This document shows, piece by piece, positions 8,543 to 17,538 of a stretch of DNA of 64,000 nucleotides. The notes beneath the pieces are model-generated. The model did not search any database, was not told where the DNA came from, and saw nothing but the letters and a program-made list of their open reading frames with translations. Position 1 is the stretch's first letter. Every line of letters begins with the position of its first letter. The stretch is from NCBI GenBank assembly GCA_050287605.1, contig JBNKCG010000026.1, forward strand, positions 62,001 through 126,000, read 5' to 3'. The translations under genes were made by a program, and so were the position numbers. The stretch is from QQUJ01 sp050287605. Its GTDB lineage: Bacteria; Pseudomonadota; Gammaproteobacteria; QQUJ01.

Positions 8543-8725
8543 TCACAAAAGATAGAGCAGCGCCACTCCCAGCAGCATGCTGGTCAGACCTGCAATGCGC
8601 AGCGAACGATCGTCCATGCCGACCATCTGCACCATCACCCGACGCAGGGCCGCGGGATTGACGAAGGGCAGGATACCCTCGATCACCAGCATCAACGCAA
8701 TGGCGTCGGCGAGATTCTGCCACAT
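8543..8725 (-). CDS. DUF2065 (YjeT-like) small membrane protein
   Basis: A 60-residue protein with two membrane helices (about 5-25 and 42-60). It matches the DUF2065/YjeT pattern: LADAIALMLVIEGILPFVNP, then RIAGLTSMLLGVALLYLL. It lies between hflC and hisZ on the same strand, the position yjeT has in E. coli between hflC and purA. The family's function is unknown; association with the HflKC complex is a guess from context. The ATG at 8723-8725 has only a weak ribosome-binding site. Confidence 0.85.
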   Translation of the reverse strand: MWQNLADAIALMLVIEGILPFVNPAALRRVMVQMVGMDDRSLRIAGLTSMLLGVALLYLL

Positions 8726-8817
8726 TGAATTCCCCCATAACGGCTGGACAAGCGGAGAATCAGCGACCTACGCCCGTCGCGCGACCGATTCCGAATGTCA
8801 ACGCGTGAAGTTCTGCG

Positions 8818-9702
8818 CTACTTGTCCTTGCGCGGGCTGCCCATTATATCGCGGAAGTAGCGGAAAAAGTCAGAATCGGGCTCCAGCACCAACATATCGC
8901 CCTGCTTGTCGAAAACCGAGCGGTAGGAGTTGAGGCTCCGATAAAACGCGTAGAACTCGCTGTCCTTGCCGTAGGCCTTGGCATAGGTATCCGCAGCTTT
9001 GGCATCGCCCTCGCCGCGCACCGTCTCCGCATCGCGATAGGCTTCGGCCAGGATCACCGTGCGCTGACGATCGGCATCGGCGCGGATGCGTTCCGCCGCC
9101 TCGGCACCTCGCGAACGAAAGTCACGGGCCACGCGCGAACGCTCGGCCTCCATGCGACGATAGACCGAGTTGCTGACCTCCGACGGCAGATCGATACGCT
9201 TGACGCGTACGTCGATCACCGAGATGCCGATGCGCTGCGCCTCCTGGTTGGCGTTGCTGGTGAGAATGCTCATGATCTGCGCACGCTCGCCCGACACCAC
9301 TTCGTTGATGGTGCGCTTGCTAAATTCGCTGCGCAGTCCGTCCTTGATGATCTGCTCCAGACGCAGCCCCGCCTGCACCGGATCGCCGGCCACCGCCGTG
9401 TAAAACCGTCCCACATCCTCGATCTTCCACTTCACGAAGCTGTCGACGATGACGTTCTTTTTCTCCACCGTGAGAAAGCGCTCAGGCTGCACGTCGAGGG
9501 TTTGGATGCGGCCGTCGAACTTGCGCACCTGGTTGATCAGAGGAATCTTGAAGTGCAGGCCGGGTTTATAATCGGTGCGCACGATCTCGCCCAAACGGAA
9601 CAGCGCCGCCCGCTCGCGTTCGTCGACGAAGAAGGTGGCGAAATAGGCGACTGCCAGCACCAACAACAACAGGATGATCGCTGCCGAACGTCCCTTTCCC
9701 AT
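8818..9702 (-). CDS. hflC: HflC, SPFH/band-7 regulator of protease FtsH
   Basis: A 294-residue membrane protein with one N-terminal transmembrane anchor (about 7-25) followed by an SPFH domain facing the periplasm (DERERAALFRLGEIV, FDGRIQTLDVQPE) and a helical, charged C-terminal region rich in Ala, Glu and Arg. HflC and HflK form a large cage around FtsH and modulate its proteolysis. The ATG overlaps the hflK stop by one base (TAATG), so the two are translationally coupled. Confidence 0.95.
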   Translation of the reverse strand: MGKGRSAAIILLLLVLAVAYFATFFVDERERAALFRLGEIVRTDYKPGLHFKIPLINQVRKFDGRIQTLDVQPERFLTVEKKNVIVDSFVKWKIEDVGRFYTAVAGDPVQAGLRLEQIIKDGLRSEFSKRTINEVVSGERAQIMSILTSNANQEAQRIGISVIDVRVKRIDLPSEVSNSVYRRMEAERSRVARDFRSRGAEAAERIRADADRQRTVILAEAYRDAETVRGEGDAKAADTYAKAYGKDSEFYAFYRSLNSYRSVFDKQGDMLVLEPDSDFFRYFRDIMGSPRKDK

Positions 9703-10934
9703 TAGCGTGTCCTCCGGCTGCGTTGTGAATCGCGGAAGCGCGTCTCATCCTTCTCCACGGGCACCTGATTGAGATCGGCTGGTGCACTCGAATCAGATGC
9801 AGTGCTACGCGACGCGGCGTTGCGATCGATTATCTTGTCCAACGGCAGGTAGGTAAGCGTGTTGTTACCCTTGGTGTCGATGATCACCTTGCTGGAGCGT
9901 GCCAGTACCGCCTCCAACGAATCGAGATAGAGGCGCTCGCGCGTGACCTGTGGCGCTTTCCTGTATTCCACCAACAGCTGTTCGAAGCGCGATGCTTCAC
10001 CCTGCGCTTCGGCAATCACCTGATCCTTATACGCGTTGGCCTCTTCCAACTGACGGGCAGCGGCACCACGCGCCTTGGGAATGACCTCGTTGGAGTAGGC
10101 TTCCGCCTCGTTCTTCAACCGCTGTTCGTCCTCGCGCGCTTTGATCGCGTCGGCGAACGCCGCCTGCACCTCCTCGGGCGGCTGCGCATCCTGCAAGTTC
10201 ACGTTGGTCACATGCAAGCCGGTCTGGTACTGATCGAGCACGGCCTGCAACAGTTCGCGAATCCGGCTCACCACCTCGCTTCGGCCTTCGGTGAGCACAA
10301 AATCCATCTTGCTCTTACCGATCACTTCGCGTATCGAGCTCTCGGAGGCCTGCTTCAGGGTCTCGTCGGGATCGCGCACATTGAAGAGATAGGCCTTGGG
10401 GTCGGCGATCTGGAACTGCACGGCGATGCGGATATCGACGATGTTTTCGTCTTCGGTGAGCATCAACGCTTCGCGCGGAACCGATGCGCCGCCGCGACCG
10501 CCCAAGGCAGAACGGTATCCGATCTCGACGAATCGACGTTGCTCGATATCGACGACTTCCACGCCTTCGATCGGATAGGGGATATGCCAGTGGGGGCCAG
10601 GTCCGGTGGTCTCCGTGTACTGACCGAAACGCAGCACCACGCCCCGCCGTCCCTGCTCGACGATATAGATACCCGACAACAGCCAGGCGATGAGGGCAAT
10701 GCCGATCAGCAGGCCGAACCCGCCCTTGGTAACGAACCCGATCGGACTACCGCCGGCAGGACCGCCGCCCGAGCCGTCTCCACCGCCACTGCGATTGGAG
10801 CGGCGACCGCCGAACAGGCCGCCAAGCTTGTTCTGCAGGTTACGGACAACCTCTTCCAGATCCGGCGGACCTTTTTCGCCCCCACCTCCTCCCCAGGGAT
10901 CTTTGCCACCACCACCGGGTTCATTCCACGCCAT
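9702..10934 (-). CDS. hflK: HflK, SPFH/band-7 regulator of protease FtsH
   Basis: A 410-residue partner of HflC. The N-terminus is Gly-rich (MAWNEPGGGGKDPWGGGG), typical of HflK. It is followed by a membrane helix (about 75-95), the SPFH domain (IVEQGRRGVVLRFGQY, LMLTEDENIVDIRIAVQFQI) and a coiled-coil region (INLQDAQPPEEVQAAF type). I chose the ATG at 10932-10934 because GGAG lies six bases upstream; the open frame continues four codons further to a TTG with no support. It is part of the hfq-hflX-hflK-hflC series. Confidence 0.95.
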   Translation of the reverse strand: MAWNEPGGGGKDPWGGGGGEKGPPDLEEVVRNLQNKLGGLFGGRRSNRSGGGDGSGGGPAGGSPIGFVTKGGFGLLIGIALIAWLLSGIYIVEQGRRGVVLRFGQYTETTGPGPHWHIPYPIEGVEVVDIEQRRFVEIGYRSALGGRGGASVPREALMLTEDENIVDIRIAVQFQIADPKAYLFNVRDPDETLKQASESSIREVIGKSKMDFVLTEGRSEVVSRIRELLQAVLDQYQTGLHVTNVNLQDAQPPEEVQAAFADAIKAREDEQRLKNEAEAYSNEVIPKARGAAARQLEEANAYKDQVIAEAQGEASRFEQLLVEYRKAPQVTRERLYLDSLEAVLARSSKVIIDTKGNNTLTYLPLDKIIDRNAASRSTASDSSAPADLNQVPVEKDETRFRDSQRSRRTR

Positions 10935-11040
10935 GCGAGACTCCAATCTGCGTTGCGATCTGGCTCAAACTACGAGAGGGCCGATTGTATTGGCCCCTCC
11001 CGATCACGGCAAGAAAAGCCAACCCATGCCTGCAATACTG

Positions 11041-12330
11041 TCACGCCGCCCCTTCCAACCATGTGCGCTGCAAACCTTCGCGCCGGCACAGGTATTCGAA
11101 GTTGCTGCGTCCCATCCGAAACTCGATGCGCACCACGCCGTCGTCGTCGGTCGCCTCACCCACCACCGTGCCGAGATCGAACAGACGGGCGCGCAAGCGT
11201 GCTGCCGCGGGCGGCAGGCGCACGACATGTCTGATCTGGTCTTCGCCGAGCATCTCGGCCAGAGCCGCCAGCAGCAGATCCATTCCCGCCCCGCTTTGCG
11301 CCGAGACCCACGCGCGCTGCGGGCGTCCGCTCTCGTCGCGATCGATGCGCGGCGGAATGCCGGGAAGCAGATCGATCTTGTTGTAGACCTGGAGTTGGGG
11401 AATCCCCTCGGCCCCCAGTTCGGCCAGCACCTGATTGACTTCGCAAATCTGCTCGCGATGGGCTTCGTCGGCAGCGTCGATCACCTGCAGCAGCACCGTT
11501 GCCTGCACGGTCTCCTCCAGGGTCGAGCGGAAGGCAGCCACCAGATCGTGGGGTAGATCGCTGATAAATCCCACCGTATCCGCCAACACGGCTTGGGCGT
11601 GTCCGGGCAGTTCCACGCGGCGCAGGGTGGGGTCGAGCGTGGCGAACAATTGGTCCGCCGCATAGAGCGCCGCGCCGGTCAGGCGATTGAACAACGTCGA
11701 CTTGCCGGCGTTGGTATAGCCCACCAGCGAAACCGCGGGCAGTTCCGCCTTGCGACGCGCGCGGCGCCCTTGATCACGCTGGCGCCGCACCTTTTCCAAA
11801 CGCTCGTTGAGCAGCTTGATCCGTTTACCGATCAACCGCCGGTCGGTTTCCAACTGGGTTTCACCCGGTCCGCGCAGGCCGATACCGCCCTTCTGCCGCT
11901 CCAAGTGCGTCCAGCCACGGATCAGCCGCGTGGACATGTGACGCAGCTGTGCCAGCTCCACCTGCAACTTACCCTCGAAGGAGTGGGCACGCTGAGCGAA
12001 GATGTCGAGAATCAAGCCGGTTCGATCGAGCACACGGCAACTGAGCAGGCGTTCGAGATTACGTTCCTGGGCGGGGGTCAACGCATGGTTGAACAGTACC
12101 ACCTCGGCCTCGTTCGCAGTCACGCAATGACGGATCTCCTCGGCTTTGCCGCTGCCGACGAAATACTTGGCTTCGGGCGCCGCAGACGCGCCGGTGACGA
12201 CGGCCACCTCAATGGCGCCCGCCGAGCGTGCCAGTTCGCGGAACTCTTCGAGCCGTTCGGGATGCGTGCCGCCGCCCATGTGAACATGGACCAGGACGGC
12301 GCGCTCGCCACTGCGGGGGCGCTCGAACAA
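11041..12330 (-). CDS. hflX: Ribosome-associated GTPase HflX
   Basis: A 429-residue GTPase that binds the large subunit and rescues or splits stalled ribosomes after heat stress. The N-terminal domain is conserved (YFVGSGKAEEI, NHALTPAQERNLER, DRTGLILDIFAQRA), then the Gly-rich linker GGIGLRGPGETQLE and the G domain with GYTNAGKST (204-212), DTVGFI and NKIDLL. The start is a TTG directly after an in-frame TGA. MFERPRSGERAVLVH aligns with the E. coli N-terminus, and GGGGGTGG sits just upstream, so the TTG is credible. Confidence 0.95.
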   Translation of the reverse strand: MFERPRSGERAVLVHVHMGGGTHPERLEEFRELARSAGAIEVAVVTGASAAPEAKYFVGSGKAEEIRHCVTANEAEVVLFNHALTPAQERNLERLLSCRVLDRTGLILDIFAQRAHSFEGKLQVELAQLRHMSTRLIRGWTHLERQKGGIGLRGPGETQLETDRRLIGKRIKLLNERLEKVRRQRDQGRRARRKAELPAVSLVGYTNAGKSTLFNRLTGAALYAADQLFATLDPTLRRVELPGHAQAVLADTVGFISDLPHDLVAAFRSTLEETVQATVLLQVIDAADEAHREQICEVNQVLAELGAEGIPQLQVYNKIDLLPGIPPRIDRDESGRPQRAWVSAQSGAGMDLLLAALAEMLGEDQIRHVVRLPPAAARLRARLFDLGTVVGEATDDDGVVRIEFRMGRSNFEYLCRREGLQRTWLEGAA

Positions 12331-12358
12331 TCAGCCACCCCCTGAGCCAAGTCTGGGA

Positions 12359-12604
12359 TCAGGCATTACCGAGGTCTGAATCTCCCGTTCCCTGCATGCG
12401 GATATTACGTGCGGGAACCACTGTCGAGATGGCATGTTTGTAGACCATTTGACTGACGCTGTTCTTCAGTAGGACCACAAACTGGTCGAAGGATTCGATC
12501 TGCCCCTGCAACTTGATGCCGTTGACCAGGTAGATCGAAACCGGGACGCGCTCTTTGCGCAAAGTGTTCAAAAAAGGGTCTTGTAGCGACTGCCCCTTGG
12601 ACAT
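12359..12604 (-). CDS. hfq: RNA chaperone Hfq
   Basis: An 81-residue Sm-like protein that pairs small RNAs with mRNAs. Sm1 (VSIYLVNGIKLQGQIESFDQ) and Sm2 (YKHAISTVVPAR) are intact, with the usual MSKGQSLQDPFLNTLRKER start. Two in-frame ATGs lie six bases apart. AAGGAG is only one base from the first (12608-12610) but seven from the second (12602-12604), so I chose the second, which also gives the standard MSKGQ terminus. The C-terminal tail after Sm2 is short. It lies between miaA and hflX as in E. coli. Confidence 0.96.
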   Translation of the reverse strand: MSKGQSLQDPFLNTLRKERVPVSIYLVNGIKLQGQIESFDQFVVLLKNSVSQMVYKHAISTVVPARNIRMQGTGDSDLGNA

Positions 12605-12814
12605 AGTCATTCTCCTTGAATTGTTGTTGTTGCCTGAAACGGCGCTAATCCCTGTTATTCTCGGGGGCTAACCGGGACAACCCACTCCGCCAGGCAAGCA
12701 CGGCCGGCGCATTGTATCACAGCACCCTGCCTTACCCCTTCGCCTTCCGGCCGGATCGCGGTACACACCGGGTGATGAACTCTCGGCAACAGCGACGCTG
12801 CGATCCACTACCGG

Positions 12815-13786
12815 TCACTGACGGCTCTCTCCAAGTGTGGGCCCGGTTTCAAGCCATTTCAATACTTTATCGGTAGCCGCGGGATCGAAACAGTCGAAGC
12901 GCGTCACACTTCGCGTAGCGCGCAGCCAGGTGATCTGACGTTTGGCGAGTTGGCGCGTGGCGGCTATGCCGCGCTGGCGCATCTCCTCTTTGGGATAAGC
13001 GCCGGCAAGATGCTCCCACACCTGCCGGTAACCCACGGCGCGCATGGCCGGGGCCTCCAGACTGAGGTCCGCACGCGCCCGCAGCGCCGCCACTTCGTCC
13101 ACGAAACCGTTTTCCAGCATCCGATCGAAGCGACGCTCCACCCGACGATGCAGCTCCGCGCGATCCGCCGTCTCCAGCGACATCTGCCTGAGCTCGTAGG
13201 GAAACGGGGTTGCAGCGTCCGCTTTGTGCCATTCGCTGAGCGCCACGCCGGTGATGCGATAGACCTCCAGTGCGCGTTGGATGCGCTGCGGATCATTGGG
13301 ATGGATGCGTCGCGCCGCCGGCGCATCCACCTGCGCCAAAAGCCGGTGCATCGCCGGCCACCCGAGCCGAGCCGCCTCCTCTTCCAGCTCCTGGCGCACC
13401 TGGGGATCGGCGGGGGGCAGTTCGGCCATCCCCTCGCGCAGCGCGCGAAAGTAGAGCATGGTGCCGCCGACCAGCAAGGGTATCGCACCGGTTTCATGGA
13501 TGGACGCGATCTCGCGCAGGGCGTCGTCGCGAAATTCGCCCGCCGAGTAGGCCTGCGCCGGGTCACGGATGTCGATGAGGCGATGCGGCGCCGCGGCGAG
13601 CACGCGCGGCTCCGGCTTTGCAGTGCCGATGTCCATGCCGCGATAGATCATGGCGGAGTCGACGCTGACGATCTGAAACGGCAGGCGCCGCACCAGCTCG
13701 ACCGCGAGATCGGTCTTGCCGGTGGCGGTGGCCCCCATCAGGAAGACCACCGTACCCCTGTGGCTGGTGGTGGATGCGTCGTTCAC
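12815..13786 (-). CDS. miaA: tRNA dimethylallyltransferase MiaA
   Basis: A 323-residue enzyme that prenylates A37 of tRNAs reading UNN codons. Motifs are the P-loop GATATGKTDLAVEL (about 18-31), DSAMIYRGMDIGTAKP, HRLIDIRDP, the GGTMLYFRAL segment, and the C-terminal ATRQLAKRQITWLR. The start is a GTG at 13784-13786, ten bases after the mutL stop; no ATG upstream is in frame. It lies between mutL and hfq, the standard gammaproteobacterial order. Confidence 0.94.
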   Translation of the reverse strand: MNDASTTSHRGTVVFLMGATATGKTDLAVELVRRLPFQIVSVDSAMIYRGMDIGTAKPEPRVLAAAPHRLIDIRDPAQAYSAGEFRDDALREIASIHETGAIPLLVGGTMLYFRALREGMAELPPADPQVRQELEEEAARLGWPAMHRLLAQVDAPAARRIHPNDPQRIQRALEVYRITGVALSEWHKADAATPFPYELRQMSLETADRAELHRRVERRFDRMLENGFVDEVAALRARADLSLEAPAMRAVGYRQVWEHLAGAYPKEEMRQRGIAATRQLAKRQITWLRATRSVTRFDCFDPAATDKVLKWLETGPTLGESRQ

Positions 13787-13796
13787 GGTGAGCGGC

Positions 13797-15581
13797 TCAA
13801 CGGCCCCGCAGAAACAGCCGATCCAGCTCCGCCAGCGACAACTGGGTCCAGGTGGGGCGGCCGTGATTGCACTGGCCGCTCAGTTCGGTGCGCTCCATAT
13901 CGCGCAGCAACGCGTTCATCTCGTCGAGGCTGAGGCGCCGGTGGGCACGCACCGACCCGTGGCAGGCCATGGTCGCCAGCAGCCGATTCACCGTCCCTTC
14001 CACGCGCGTGCTGCGACCCTGTTCGCCCAGGTCGGAGAGCACATCCCGGACCAGCCCCGCCACGTCGGCTCCGCGCAACAAGGCGGGGATGCGGCGGATC
14101 AGCAGCGTTTCGGGCCCAACCCGGTCCACTTCCAGCCCCAGCCGCTGAAACAACTCCGCGTTCTCCTCCGCCAGGTCCGCTTCGCGCCGCGCAACCGAAA
14201 GACGTTCCGGTACCAGCAGCGGCTGGCTGGTGACCGCGGCTGACTGCCACGCCTCCTTGAGCCGCTCGTAGGTGATGCGCTCGTGGGCGGCGTGCATGTC
14301 CACAACCACCAACCCCGCAGCGTTTTGCGCCAGGACGTAAATACCGTGCAACTGCGCCACGGCATACCCCAGGGGAGGTCCCACATCGGCGGCGGGCTGC
14401 GCTGACTCCTGCAACACCGGCGCATCATCCACCGCCTGCAACGCGGCGTAGGCGGCGGCCTGATCGCGCACCGGCAACGCCATGCCTTGCTGACGCGGCA
14501 CCGGGTACGCCGGGGTGGGCGCAGCACCGGTTGGCCGCTCCCCGCTCGTGGCGGCAGCGGGTCGGGGCGGATCGGCCTCCGGACGCACCGCTCGCAACGC
14601 GCCGTGCACGGAAGCGAACAAAAAGTCGTGCACCAGATTCGACTGGCGAAAACGCACTTCGTGCTTGGCGGGGTGGACGTTGACGTCCACCGCCGCAGGG
14701 TCCATTTCCAGGTAGAGCAGGTAGGCCGGGTGCCGGCCGTGGTAGAGCACGTCCTGGTAGGCCTGGCGCACCGCATGCGTCACCAGCCGGTCGCGCACCA
14801 TGCGCCCGTTGACGAAGAAGTACTGCAGATCGGCCTGGGCGCGCGAGAAGGTCGGCAAAGCAATCCAGCCGCGCAACCGCAGTCCCGCACCTTCCTGGTC
14901 GACCGCGACGGACTGTTCCAGAAACCCGCCCCCGAACAGTTCCGCCACCCGCCGCTCACGATCCTGCGGCCGTTCCGCCGCCGGCATCTGCAGCATTGCG
15001 CGGCCATTGTGGCGCAGTGTGATGCCGGCGCCGTAGCGACTCATGGCGGCACGTCGCACTACGGTGTCAATGTGGGAAAACTCGGTCTTTTCGCTGCGCA
15101 GGAACTTGCGCCGCGCTGGCGTGTTGTAGAACAGATCGCGCACCTCCACCACGGTCCCGGCCGGCAACGCCGCTGGCTGCGGGGGCATCGGCTGGTGATT
15201 GGCACCGAGCACGATCTCCCAGCCACGTTCTGCGTCCGTTTCCCGGGACGCGAGGCGCAATTGGGCGATGGAGGCGATGCTGGCGAGCGCCTCGCCGCGA
15301 AAACCCAGGCTCGCCACCCGCTCCAACTCGTCGAGGCTTTGAATCTTGCTGGTCGCATGCGAACTCAGCGCCAGCGGCAGGTCGTCGGGGTGGATACCGC
15401 AACCGTTGTCGCGCACCCGGATCAGTGCCACGCCCCCCTGCTCGATCTCCACGTCGATGCGTGTCGCGCCGGCATCCAGGCTGTTCTCCAGCAGCTCTTT
15501 GACCACCGAGGCCGGCCGCTCGATCACCTCGCCGGCGGCGATCTGGTTGATGAGCTGCTGGGGAAGTTGGTGTATGCGCAT
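13797..15581 (-). CDS. mutL: DNA mismatch repair protein MutL
   Basis: A 594-residue MutL. The N-terminal GHKL ATPase has ENSLDAGATRIDV (about 30-42), VRDNGCGI, ATSKI and GFRGEALASI. The middle transducer contains YFFVNGRMVRD and DVNVHPAKHEVRF. After a Pro/Ala-rich linker (about 340-395) comes the C-terminal dimerisation domain with ACHGSVRAHRRL and GRPTW. I do not see the DQHAxxERxxYE endonuclease motif; VVDMHAAHERITYERL is the related non-nuclease form, consistent with a Dam/MutH-type or MutH-less gammaproteobacterial MutL. Confidence 0.95.
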   Translation of the reverse strand: MRIHQLPQQLINQIAAGEVIERPASVVKELLENSLDAGATRIDVEIEQGGVALIRVRDNGCGIHPDDLPLALSSHATSKIQSLDELERVASLGFRGEALASIASIAQLRLASRETDAERGWEIVLGANHQPMPPQPAALPAGTVVEVRDLFYNTPARRKFLRSEKTEFSHIDTVVRRAAMSRYGAGITLRHNGRAMLQMPAAERPQDRERRVAELFGGGFLEQSVAVDQEGAGLRLRGWIALPTFSRAQADLQYFFVNGRMVRDRLVTHAVRQAYQDVLYHGRHPAYLLYLEMDPAAVDVNVHPAKHEVRFRQSNLVHDFLFASVHGALRAVRPEADPPRPAAATSGERPTGAAPTPAYPVPRQQGMALPVRDQAAAYAALQAVDDAPVLQESAQPAADVGPPLGYAVAQLHGIYVLAQNAAGLVVVDMHAAHERITYERLKEAWQSAAVTSQPLLVPERLSVARREADLAEENAELFQRLGLEVDRVGPETLLIRRIPALLRGADVAGLVRDVLSDLGEQGRSTRVEGTVNRLLATMACHGSVRAHRRLSLDEMNALLRDMERTELSGQCNHGRPTWTQLSLAELDRLFLRGR

Positions 15582-15627
15582 GCGACCCGTACGGATGGCG
15601 ACAAACCGCCATTGTAGCGGGCCGTAG

Positions 15628-16941
15628 CTAGTTGGTCATGGTGACCGAGTCACGAGGGATGCGCAGCACCGTCCCCACCGACAGGACGTCGCCGTCCAGG
15701 CCGTTAGCCTCGCGCAGGCTGTGCAGGCTGACTTGGTAGCGGCGCGCGATCCCGGAGAGGGTCTCGCCATGGCGGATAACGTGCTTGCTCTGCGCGAGCA
15801 GCGAATCCGGCGGCGCCTTTTCGGCGAAGTAGGCGCGCACCCCCTCCATGATGGCGCGAGCGACCTTCTCCTGGTGCGCCGAACTGCGCAGATTACGCTC
15901 TTCGGTGGGGTTGGAAATGAACGCGGTCTCCACCAGTACCGAGGGCACGTCCGGCGATTTGAGGACCACGAAACCCGCCTGCTGGATCCGGCGCGAGTGC
16001 AACCGCCCCACCTTGCCGAGGTTGTTGCGGATTTGGCCGGCCACCTCCAGGCTGTCCTCGATGGTCGCCGACTGGGAAAGGTCCAGCAGTACGGTCTTCA
16101 ACAGATCATCCTTGTCTTCCAGACTCACGCCGCCGATACGGTCGGCCGCGTTTTCCTGTTCGGCCAGAAAGGCGGCTGCCGCGTTGGACGCGCCACGCTC
16201 GGACAGGACAAAGACCGAGGAGCCGCGCGCGCGATGATCGTTGAAGGCATCGGCGTGGATGGAGATCAGCAGATCGGCCTTCGCCTCGCGCGCCTTGGCA
16301 TAGCGATCCTTGAGGCCGATGTAGTAGTCGCCTTCGCGGATCATCAGTGGGCGCATGCCGTATTCCTGCTTGACCATGCGCTCCAGGCGCTGGGCGATCT
16401 GGAACACCACATCCTTCTCCCGCGTCCCCTTGCGACCGAGGGCGCCGGGATCCTCACCGCCGTGACCCGCGTCGATGGCCACCACGATCTCGCGCGGCCC
16501 TGCAGCGGTACTACTCTCCGCCCGCGTTACCTTGGGCACAACGCTGCCGCCTTGGGCATCGTAAAGATCGATCACCAGGCGATGGCCGTATTTCTCGTTG
16601 GGTTTGAGGAGGAAGCTCTTCGGCCGCACCGGGCCGCTGAGATCAAAGACCACCCGCAGGTCGTCGCCATTGCGGGGGGAGTAGCGAACCGAACGCAACA
16701 GCGGGGAATTGGTATCCGGCGTCGGAACGTCGGTGCTCAGTTGCGCGTTTTTCAGGTCAACCACGATGCGGTCGGGATTGCGCAGGGGAAACAGTGCGTG
16801 CTCCACCGGTGCGTCGATATCGAACACGATGCGGGTGTTGTCCGGCGCCGCCCACAGGCGGATGCCGTCGACATGCGCGGTCTGCGCCTGACCGAAAACG
16901 GGCAGCAGCAGAAGCAGCAGGGAGGCAAGGGTTCTTTTCAT
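15628..16941 (-). CDS. amiB: N-acetylmuramoyl-L-alanine amidase (AmiB type, AMIN + amidase_3 + LysM)
   Basis: A 437-residue secreted amidase for septal peptidoglycan splitting. In order: signal peptide (MKRTLASLLLLLLPVFGQA), AMIN domain (about 25-130), zinc amidase_3 domain with VAIDAGHGGEDPGALG, REGDYYIGLKDR, SIHADAF and VETAFISNP, and a C-terminal LysM (VIRHGETLSGIARRYQVS). The catalytic domain keeps the expected His and Glu ligands. I chose the ATG at 16939-16941 because the signal peptide begins there; the open frame extends 16 codons upstream without support. The symbol follows the locus (tsaE-amiB-mutL). Confidence 0.93.
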   Translation of the reverse strand: MKRTLASLLLLLLPVFGQAQTAHVDGIRLWAAPDNTRIVFDIDAPVEHALFPLRNPDRIVVDLKNAQLSTDVPTPDTNSPLLRSVRYSPRNGDDLRVVFDLSGPVRPKSFLLKPNEKYGHRLVIDLYDAQGGSVVPKVTRAESSTAAGPREIVVAIDAGHGGEDPGALGRKGTREKDVVFQIAQRLERMVKQEYGMRPLMIREGDYYIGLKDRYAKAREAKADLLISIHADAFNDHRARGSSVFVLSERGASNAAAAFLAEQENAADRIGGVSLEDKDDLLKTVLLDLSQSATIEDSLEVAGQIRNNLGKVGRLHSRRIQQAGFVVLKSPDVPSVLVETAFISNPTEERNLRSSAHQEKVARAIMEGVRAYFAEKAPPDSLLAQSKHVIRHGETLSGIARRYQVSLHSLREANGLDGDVLSVGTVLRIPRDSVTMTN

Positions 16942-17052
16942 GCCGGTGCGTCGGTCGGTTCTTTGTGGCCTGTTATGGCACAGAACCACTTATTGCGCAA
17001 GTTTTTCCTGATAAAACGACAGGATAGCTGCTCTTTCTAGAAATCTCCTGAA

Positions 17053-17538
17053 TTATGAGTCCGCCGCCGCCATCCCCTGCTGCAGAGCGTTCAGCACCGC
17101 CTCGCCGCGCGCGCTGAGCGCCTCCAGCCTCGCTTCGCGCCCCGGCGTTGCATACTCCAGGCCGATGCTGATATCCGGCGGAGGCAGCCAGTCTCCACCC
17201 TTCTCGGGCCATTCGATCACCACCAGCGCTCCCGGCTCCAGCAGGTCGCGCAACCCCAGGTACTCCAGTTCCTCCGGGTCGGCGAGGCGGTAGAGATCGA
17301 GGTGAAACACGCGTCGGCCCGCCACCTCGTAGGGTTCGATGAGCGTGTAGGTGGGGCTTTTCACTGCGCCGCGGTAGCCGAGGGCACGCAACAGACCACG
17401 GGTCAGAGTGGTCTTGCCGGTGCCCAGCGCACCGCTGAGATGTACCACCAACCCACCCCCGGTGACTGCCTGCGCGAGTTCCGTGCCCAGACCGTGCGTC
17501 GCCGCTTCGTCGGCTAAAGTCCGCACCCAGGCAATCAT
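17053..17538 (-). CDS. tsaE: tRNA threonylcarbamoyladenosine ATPase TsaE
   Basis: A 161-residue P-loop ATPase required with TsaB and TsaD for t6A37 formation. Motifs are LSGALGTGKTTLTRGLLRALG (Walker A, in two parts), VKSPTYTLIEPYE, FHLDLYRL and VVIEWPEKGG. The ATG at 17536-17538 overlaps the nnr stop in an ATGA arrangement, which fixes the start; the long upstream extension of this frame is only the shadow of nnr. Order nnr-tsaE-amiB matches E. coli. Confidence 0.95.
   Translation of the reverse strand: MIAWVRTLADEAATHGLGTELAQAVTGGGLVVHLSGALGTGKTTLTRGLLRALGYRGAVKSPTYTLIEPYEVAGRRVFHLDLYRLADPEELEYLGLRDLLEPGALVVIEWPEKGGDWLPPPDISIGLEYATPGREARLEALSARGEAVLNALQQGMAAADS

Noticed and set aside
10935..10946. 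Upstream TTG start for hflK
   Set aside because: It adds only four residues, has no ribosome-binding site, and the ATG at 10934 has GGAG at correct spacing.
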